Source: Streptomyces viridiviolaceus (GTDB lineage Bacteria > Actinomycetota > Actinomycetes > Streptomycetales > Streptomycetaceae). Taken from it: DNA of 64,000 nt. The position numbers and the translations under genes are program-made. Positions within the stretch are counted from its first letter, which is position 1. Every line of letters begins with the position of its first letter. Below are positions 58,976 through 64,000 of the stretch, in pieces. The DNA lies in assembly GCF_014650995.1 (NCBI RefSeq), contig NZ_BMWA01000008.1, positions 248,001 to 312,000 on the forward strand. Direction: 5' to 3'. Under the pieces are notes generated by a model. That model did not search any database. It was not told the DNA's origin and saw only the letters and a list, made by a program, of their open reading frames with translations.

Positions 58976-59803
58976 GTGGACGCACGCGAACAGGCACGGT
59001 GGACCAGGGCACGCCTGGGCCACCACGGCCCGCCCCTCGACCTGCTCACCGCCCGCTTCGCCCGGCACGAGTACGCCCCCCACGCCCACGACGAGTACAC
59101 CGTGGGCGTCACCGTCGGCGGCCTGGAGGTCATCGCCTACCGAGGGGGCCGCATCCACTCCGGCCCCGGCTCGATCGTCGTCCTCGAACCCGGCGAGATG
59201 CACACCGGCGGCCCCGCCGCCCCCGAGGGCTACGCCTACCAGGCCCTCTACGCCGACCCCGCCCTGCTCGCCGACGGCACCCTCGGCGGCCTGCCGCACT
59301 TCCGCGAACCCGTCCTCGACGACCCGGAACTCGCCCACGCCCTGCGCGCCGCGCACTCGGACCTGGCGCGCTGTCCCGACCCCCTGGAGGCCGAGTCCCG
59401 CGTCCCCTGGCTGCTCACGGCGCTGGCCCGCCGCCACTCGACGGCCCGGGCGGCCTGCGACACCGTGCCCGGCGCCGATCGCCTCGCCCGGACCGTACGC
59501 GACCGCCTCGCCGACGAACTGCTCGCCCCGCCCTCCCTCGCCTCGCTCGCCGCGGACCTGGGCCTGTCCCGCTACCAACTGCTGCGCGCCTTCCGTACGA
59601 CGATGGGGATACCGCCGTACGCCTGGCTCGCCCAGTACCGGGTGACCAGGGCACGCACGCTGCTGGAGGCGGGCCTGCGCCCCGCCGAGGTGGCCACGCT
59701 CGTGGGCTTCGCCGACCAGGCACACCTGACCCGCTGGTTCCGGCGCGTCCTCGGCGTGACCCCGGCGGCGTACCGCAACAGCGTTCAAGACGGAGCCCGC
59801 TGA
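58976..59803 (+). CDS. AraC-family transcriptional regulator
   Basis: A 275-residue regulator. An N-terminal cupin (FARHEYAPHAHDEYTVGVTVGGLEVIAYRGG...IVVLEPGEMHTG) binds ligand. The C-terminal double HTH (LASLAADLGLSRYQLLRAFRTTMGIPPYAWLAQYRVTRARTLLEAG, then EVATLVGFADQAHLTRWFRRVLGVTPAAYRNS) binds DNA. Start is GTG 58976, 28 bp after the Uma2 stop. The adjacent co-directional EamA exporter gene 19 bp downstream is its likely target and forms one operon. Confidence 0.92.
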   Translation: MDAREQARWTRARLGHHGPPLDLLTARFARHEYAPHAHDEYTVGVTVGGLEVIAYRGGRIHSGPGSIVVLEPGEMHTGGPAAPEGYAYQALYADPALLADGTLGGLPHFREPVLDDPELAHALRAAHSDLARCPDPLEAESRVPWLLTALARRHSTARAACDTVPGADRLARTVRDRLADELLAPPSLASLAADLGLSRYQLLRAFRTTMGIPPYAWLAQYRVTRARTLLEAGLRPAEVATLVGFADQAHLTRWFRRVLGVTPAAYRNSVQDGAR

Positions 59804-59822
59804 CCCGGCCGAGACTCGTCGC

Positions 59823-60752
59823 ATGACTGCACGAGGCTGGTTCCTGTTCTCCCTGATGGGAGTGGTCTGGGGCATCCCCTATCTGATGATCAAGGTGGCG
59901 GTGGACGAGCTGTCGCCGTCCGTCGTGGTGTTCGCGCGGTGCGCGCTCGGCGCGGCCCTCCTGCTCCCCTTCGCCCTGCGCCAAGGTGGTCTCGCACGTA
60001 CCGTCCGGGTGCACTGGAAACCCATGCTGGCCTTCGCGGTCATCGAGATCGTCGGCCCCTGGTGGACCCTGACCGACGCCGAACGCCACCTGTCCAGCTC
60101 CACCGCCGGACTGCTCATCGCGGGCGTGCCCATCGTCGCCCTCCTCCTCGCCCGCTTCTTCGGCGCCGAGGAACGCGTGGGCGCCCGCCGGATCACGGGT
60201 CTCGCCCTCGGTCTCGCGGGCGTCACGGTCCTCACCCTGCCGCACCTCACCGGCGGCGACGCCCGCTCCCTGGCCGAAGTGCTGGTCACGGTCGTCGGCT
60301 ACGCCACCGCCCCGCTGATAGCCGCCCGGCACCTCAAGGACGTCCCGACCCTCCAGCTCATCACCCCCTGCCTCACGCTGGCCGCCGTCGTCTACGCCCC
60401 CGCCGCCTTCCTGACCCGGCCCGCCGCCATGCCCTCGGGCGATGTCCTGGCCGCCCTCGTCGGCCTCGGCGTCGTCTGCACCGCGATCGCGTTCGTGGTC
60501 TTCCTGGAGCTGATCAAGGAGATCGGACCGACCCGGGCCGGTGTGATCACGTACGTCAACCCGGCGGTCGCCGTGGCCGCGGGCGCCCTCTTCCTGGACG
60601 AGGAGCTGACCCTCGGCATCGGCGTCTCGTTCGCCCTGATCCTGGCGGGCTCGGTGCTGGCCACGGCCGCGGCGCCGAAGGACGGCGTCCGCCGGGTAGC
60701 ATGGTCGGCACGGCAGACGAGCCGGGCGGACGGCCGCGTGGAGTCCCCTTAG
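59823..60752 (+). CDS. EamA-family (DMT) exporter
   Basis: A 309-residue ten-helix drug/metabolite transporter. It opens GWFLFSLMGVVWGIPYLMIKVAVDELSPSVVVFARCALGAALLLP and has the second EamA repeat starting near residue 150 (GYATAPLIAARHLKD...). GPTRAGVITYVNPAVAVAAGALFLDEEL is the classical EamA end. The last 14 codons overlap the 5' end of rnpB, and the rnpB promoter lies within the coding end, so the C-terminal tail (RVAWSARQTSRADGRVESP) is constrained by RNA sequence. Start is ATG 59823. It is co-transcribed with the AraC regulator. Confidence 0.88.
   Translation: MTARGWFLFSLMGVVWGIPYLMIKVAVDELSPSVVVFARCALGAALLLPFALRQGGLARTVRVHWKPMLAFAVIEIVGPWWTLTDAERHLSSSTAGLLIAGVPIVALLLARFFGAEERVGARRITGLALGLAGVTVLTLPHLTGGDARSLAEVLVTVVGYATAPLIAARHLKDVPTLQLITPCLTLAAVVYAPAAFLTRPAAMPSGDVLAALVGLGVVCTAIAFVVFLELIKEIGPTRAGVITYVNPAVAVAAGALFLDEELTLGIGVSFALILAGSVLATAAAPKDGVRRVAWSARQTSRADGRVESP
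60697..60702 (+). promoter_or_regulatory. -10 element of rnpB
   Basis: TAGCAT at 60697-60702 lies 10 bp before the RNA 5' end and inside the 3' coding end of the EamA gene. A clear -35 is not visible. Confidence 0.5.
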
Positions 60753-61123
60753 CGGGGCTTCCCGAGGAACGTCCGGGCTCCACAGGGCAGGGTGGTGGCT
60801 AACGGCCACCCGGGGTGACCCGCGGGACAGTGCCACAGAAAGCAGACCGCCGGGGACCTCGGTCCTCGGTAAGGGTGAAACGGTGGTGTAAGAGACCACC
60901 AGCGCCTGGGGTGACCCAGGCGGCTAGGTAAACCCCACCCGGAGCAAGGTCAAGAGGGGACACCCCGGTGTCCCTGCGCGGACGTTCGAGGGCTGCCCGC
61001 CCGAGTCCGCGGGTAGACCGCACGAGGCCGGCGGCAACGCCGGTCCTAGATGGATGGCCGTCGCCCCGGGCTCCGCGAGGAACCCGGGGAACAGAACCCG
61101 GCGTACAGCCCGACTCGTCTGCC
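60712..61123 (+). ncRNA. rnpB: RNase P RNA, bacterial class A
   Basis: The RNA ends pair (GGCAGACGAGCCGGG at 60712 with CCCGACTCGTCTGCC at the 3' end), forming P1. The universal cores are present: GAGGAACGTCCGGGCTCCACAGGGCAGGGTGGTGGCTAACGGCCACCCGGGG, CCACAGAAAGCAGACCGCC, GGTAAGGGTGAAACGGTGGTGTAAGAGACCACC, GTAAACCCCACC, and CGAGGAACCCGGGGAACAGAACCCGGCGTACAG near the end. It is the catalytic RNA that matures tRNA 5' ends. The 5' end overlaps the EamA gene, and the HEPN-protein gene ends 26 bp beyond the 3' end. Confidence 0.97.
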
Positions 61124-61148
61124 TCTCGGCTGCCGCCGGATCACATCG

Positions 61149-62741
61149 CTAGACCTGCGGATCCAGGGAGCGGAGCAGCTCCAGCAACCCCTGAGCCGGA
61201 ACCAGCTGTTCGTTGGTCACAGGGTCCGGGCTGAAGTGCATGAGGTCGTTGCGGAAGGTGCGGCATTCCTCCAGCGCCGTCAGGAAATGCTCCTGGTCGA
61301 TGCTCCACCCAAGGGCGGCCCAGTTCTCGGGAACCTTCAAAAGGTGCTTGTACGCCCCGAAGCTGAGGTCCGCGGCGGACCGCACCTTGGCAGCGAGTCC
61401 CTTGGGTACGACGGCCCTGATCCGGTCGAGCGGAATGCACCGGTCGACCACCCGGCGCAGGCGCTGTTCGATCTCCTCGACGAGGACGAAGGGGCGCACA
61501 CGTGTACCGAACTGGACGGTCAGGTCGGCAGCGGTGATCAGACCGCAGACCTTGTGCTCGTGGTCGCGGACAACGACGTAGCCCGACTGCTGGATAGCCC
61601 CGATCCAGTCGAGCAGGTCGTCGGAGCGGTCCGCCTCCTGTCCCCGTACCGTCGCGGCGTCGAGACCGGCGTTCGGGTCCGCCATCCGGGCCCGCCCGAT
61701 CGACTCCCAGCTGACGACGCCGCGCAGTCGCCCGTCGGGGTCCAGGACGGGCAGCTGGCTATAGCTGCGCAGAACCATGAGGGTGATGGCGGTCTGGAGG
61801 CTGTCTCCGACGCGGACGCACTCAGGCATCCGGTTGGCGGAGTCGAGGTTGCTCACCCGGTAGGCGACGGTCTCGGCCTCGGTCTCGTCCTCCGGCAGAT
61901 GACCTGCGGCCTGTGCGGCGCTCTGCACCGCGGGCGACTGCACCGCGCTGCCGGACAGCCGGGTCACCGCGCTTGTCCCCGACTCGTCCGGCTCCGCCCC
62001 TCCTGCCAGGACGGCGATCTGGCTGTCCAGGGTGCCCTCCGTGAACGGAGGGACGGTGACCAGGCCCCGTGCCTCAAGGTCGTTCTTGATCTGCTCGGTC
62101 GCCGCCGGGTGACGCCGCTGGACGCCCCATACGGCGAGAAAGTCCCGGATGGACAGGGTCAGCGGCTCCTCGGCACCGCGCCTTCGCACCTCCTCGTACA
62201 GCTTGGCGGGTTCGGTGAGGGTGGCGGCGAACTCGTCCGCGTCGGGCCGTCCCGGGTCGGGCTTTCCCTCGGCCAGCGCGGCTACGCGCTCCGCCGCCCC
62301 GAACCGGCTGAGCTCGAAGACGGTGAGCAGAGATCCCATGCTGTCCAGCAGATCGGACTGGAACATCTGCCGGTCGAGGTCCTTGATCAGCCATTCCACC
62401 TGCCGCACATGCCGCATGCCGTCGGGGGCGTCCGCGCGGTACTCGTAGTCACCGCTCACCCGGCCGATGGCGACGCGCAAGGACTTCAGCGGCAACACGA
62501 CGAGGTCGCCGGGCTGCATTTCATGGGCGAAGCGGTAGAGCTGGCCGGCCCAGTTCCCGATCGTGTACGGACCTTCGTCGGGATAGGCGGCGGCCACAGC
62601 CGTCTTGATCGAGTCGCGGGTGGCCGTGCCGGCGAGATCTCCGCTCCGGAGCCTGTCCCAGCCGACGACGAGAACACCTTCCTCCAGGGCCGCCCGCTCC
62701 CGCTCCCCGTTCTCCCCCGCACGCACCACCCAGGCCCGCAT
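61149..62741 (-). CDS. EVE-like / winged-helix / CBS-pair / HEPN multidomain protein (putative RNA-cleaving effector)
   Basis: A 530-residue protein. Residues 1-120 resemble the PUA/EVE-like N-domain found before Mrr-type nucleases (MRAWVVRAGENGERERAAL, VVGWDRL, NWAGQLYRF, GDLVVLPLKS). Residues 195-240 look like a winged helix (LSIRDFLAVWGVQRR). Residues 297-411 are a CBS pair (QLPVLDPDGRLRGVVSWESIG; GYVVVRDHEHKVCGLITAADL), a nucleotide sensor. Residues 418-530 form a HEPN-like helical domain with RNDLMH (R497...H502), the RNase motif. Start ATG 62741 has GGGAGGGAACGG. It lies downstream of rnpB and divergent from a kinase. Sampled GC is about 60-67%, below neighbours. It is a likely horizontally acquired defence or stress effector. 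Confidence 0.8.
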   Translation of the reverse strand: MRAWVVRAGENGERERAALEEGVLVVGWDRLRSGDLAGTATRDSIKTAVAAAYPDEGPYTIGNWAGQLYRFAHEMQPGDLVVLPLKSLRVAIGRVSGDYEYRADAPDGMRHVRQVEWLIKDLDRQMFQSDLLDSMGSLLTVFELSRFGAAERVAALAEGKPDPGRPDADEFAATLTEPAKLYEEVRRRGAEEPLTLSIRDFLAVWGVQRRHPAATEQIKNDLEARGLVTVPPFTEGTLDSQIAVLAGGAEPDESGTSAVTRLSGSAVQSPAVQSAAQAAGHLPEDETEAETVAYRVSNLDSANRMPECVRVGDSLQTAITLMVLRSYSQLPVLDPDGRLRGVVSWESIGRARMADPNAGLDAATVRGQEADRSDDLLDWIGAIQQSGYVVVRDHEHKVCGLITAADLTVQFGTRVRPFVLVEEIEQRLRRVVDRCIPLDRIRAVVPKGLAAKVRSAADLSFGAYKHLLKVPENWAALGWSIDQEHFLTALEECRTFRNDLMHFSPDPVTNEQLVPAQGLLELLRSLDPQV

Positions 62742-62958
62742 GCCGTTCCCTCCCCGTGAGTGTCCCGCCGAACAAGTGATCGTGTGGCGGGAACCTATAG
62801 CAGAGTCGGTCAACCGCCGTTCAAAACCGGTCGCTTGACCTGTCTTGAGCAGTGCCTTTCAGGCACCTGCCCGGCCCGTGCGCAGCCCGTAGACTGATCG
62901 ATAGCACGGGGAACGGGGTGCGGGACGTGACGTATGGGGTGGGGGTACGAGAGCGCCG

Positions 62959-64000
62959 ATGAAGCCGCTGGACACTGAGACCGACCCGCGGGTGGTGGGC
63001 CCGTTCGAACTGCTGGCCAAGCTCGGTCAGGGCGGCATGGGCGTCGCCTATCTGGCGCGCAGGATCCCGCTGGAGGGCTTCTCGGACGAACTGGCCGCGG
63101 CGTACAACATGGTCGCGCCGGACGAGGCCGCCGAAGGTGAGGCGTCGCGCCTGGTCGTGGTCAAGATGATCCAGCCGCAGCTGCTGGACGGCGAGCCGCA
63201 GTATCGAGAGCGGTTCGGCCGGGAGATCGACGCCGTGCGGGCCGTGGTGAGCGACCGGGTGCCTGCGCTGATCGCGTTCGATGAGGACCCTGCGGACGGC
63301 CGGCCGTGGTTCGCCATGGACTACATCGCGGGACCTTCCCTGACCACCATGGTGCAGAAGGCCGGCACCTTTGGTCTGGGCCCGTACGCCGCGCTCGGAC
63401 TGGCACTGGTGGACGCGCTGAGGGCCATCCATGACGCCAACCTGCTGCACCGCGACCTCAAGCCCGACAACGTGGTGCTGGGCCTGGATGGTCCCGTCGT
63501 GCTCGACTTCGGACTCGCCGTCCTGATCGAGCGGGCGTCCAGCGAGGCCCTGACGAGGACGGGGACCAGGATGGGGACCCGTCCCTATATGCCGTGGGAG
63601 CAGTACCGGGACGCCAAGCGAGCCGATCGGCCCGCGGACGTCTATGCGCTCGCCGCCACTCTCTTCTTCGTCCTCACCGGCAGGCCGCCGTACCCGCATG
63701 GGCCGAGCACCTCGGAGCCGGTGTGGGACGGGGTCGGACTGCCCTTTCTGCCTCTGCTCGCCAAGACGCTGGTGAGCATTCCGGCCCAGCGCCCTGCTCT
63801 GGACGCCGTCGAGGACAGCCTGATGACGCTGCTCGGCGACGCCAACCTGCCGCTCGCGACTGCAGCGCAACAGCTCAAGGAGCTGGTCGCGTCCGCTGGA
63901 CTGGCCCCGGAACTTCCCGCCGGAGCCCTCAGCGACGACGTGGACCCGGAGGTCCAGGAACTGGCCCGCCAGGCGATCGAGACCGCCCTGCCGGAGATGG
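62959..64000 (+). CDS. Ser/Thr protein kinase (truncated by window edge)
   Basis: The open frame runs to base 64000 (347 codons visible). It is a Hanks-type kinase: Gly loop LGQGGMGVAY (22-31), catalytic Lys in VVVKM (K69), HRDLKPDN (164-171), DFG (183-185), the APE-equivalent MPWEQ, and DVYALAATLFFVLTGRPPYP. About 25 extra residues (PLEGFSDELAAAYNMVAPDEAAEGE) sit between the Gly loop and Lys69, unlike typical PknB kinases. Start ATG 62959 has GAGAG. Residues after 270 are outside the conserved kinase and may open into another domain. It is divergent from the HEPN-CBS gene (217 bp), suggesting a linked system. Confidence 0.9.
   Translation, partial: MKPLDTETDPRVVGPFELLAKLGQGGMGVAYLARRIPLEGFSDELAAAYNMVAPDEAAEGEASRLVVVKMIQPQLLDGEPQYRERFGREIDAVRAVVSDRVPALIAFDEDPADGRPWFAMDYIAGPSLTTMVQKAGTFGLGPYAALGLALVDALRAIHDANLLHRDLKPDNVVLGLDGPVVLDFGLAVLIERASSEALTRTGTRMGTRPYMPWEQYRDAKRADRPADVYALAATLFFVLTGRPPYPHGPSTSEPVWDGVGLPFLPLLAKTLVSIPAQRPALDAVEDSLMTLLGDANLPLATAAQQLKELVASAGLAPELPAGALSDDVDPEVQELARQAIETALPEM

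Noticed and set aside
61149..62741. Calling the HEPN-CBS protein a restriction endonuclease.
   Set aside because: The N-domain resembles that of Mrr-type enzymes, but no PD-(D/E)xK nuclease core is visible; the only catalytic-looking motif is the HEPN RNDLMH.

Overview
This 64 kb window is high-GC (about 70-80% on most lines), densely packed and rich in GTG/TTG starts. It carries Streptomyces hallmarks: a SCO2322-family protein, DUF475/TerD proteins, an actinobacterial RNase H/acid phosphatase fusion and class A rnpB. It reads as core chromosome of a Streptomyces close to S. coelicolor in gene content, with a probable accessory insertion after rnpB at the right edge. No phage, IS element, CRISPR array or biosynthetic megacluster is visible.

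Layout. (1) 1-8.0 kb: Ter-type stress locus with three TerD-fold proteins, a DUF475 membrane protein and an operon of citrate-lyase-like aldolase, PRTase-TRSP-StiP-PELOTA fusion and HAD phosphatase. (2) 8-24.9 kb: housekeeping genes, a tRNA-Val, two DedA proteins, a DoxX gene under a probable iron box, a PhoD phosphatase, a secreted HNH nuclease, a Mn riboswitch with a TMEM165/GDT1 transporter, a peptidoglycan-binding protein, an MFS pump with a MarR-like tail, an FHA protein and an O-methyltransferase. (3) 25-31.7 kb: a dispersed repeat, a ProP-like MFS carrier, a GT87-PAP2 fusion convergent with a membrane protein, and a secreted transglycosylase. (4) 32-38.1 kb: a cobalamin riboswitch driving two anchored surface proteins and a complete ECF transporter, probably for B12. 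(5) 38.3-42.3 kb: kstR with its operator, divergent from a glycosyltransferase-methyltransferase-toroid operon. (6) 42.3-50.6 kb: membrane proteins, amidase, methyltransferase, two divergent MFS pumps, the second repeat copy, a MaoC hydratase and a small protein. (7) 50.7-60.7 kb: Nif3 / zinc-ribbon / RNase H operon, eda, yaaA, MerR and AraC regulators, Uma2 protein, EamA exporter. (8) 60.7-64 kb: rnpB, then a lower-GC pair: an EVE-like/wHTH/CBS/HEPN protein and a divergent Ser/Thr kinase that runs off the window.

The strongest functional units are the Ter biosynthetic operon, the riboswitch-controlled B12 uptake operon, and the HEPN-CBS protein/kinase pair, which is the best candidate for an undescribed (probably anti-phage or RNA-cleaving) system. 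The most unusual non-coding signal is a pair of about 0.4 kb inverted copies of one element (25.1-25.6 and 49.0-49.4 kb).
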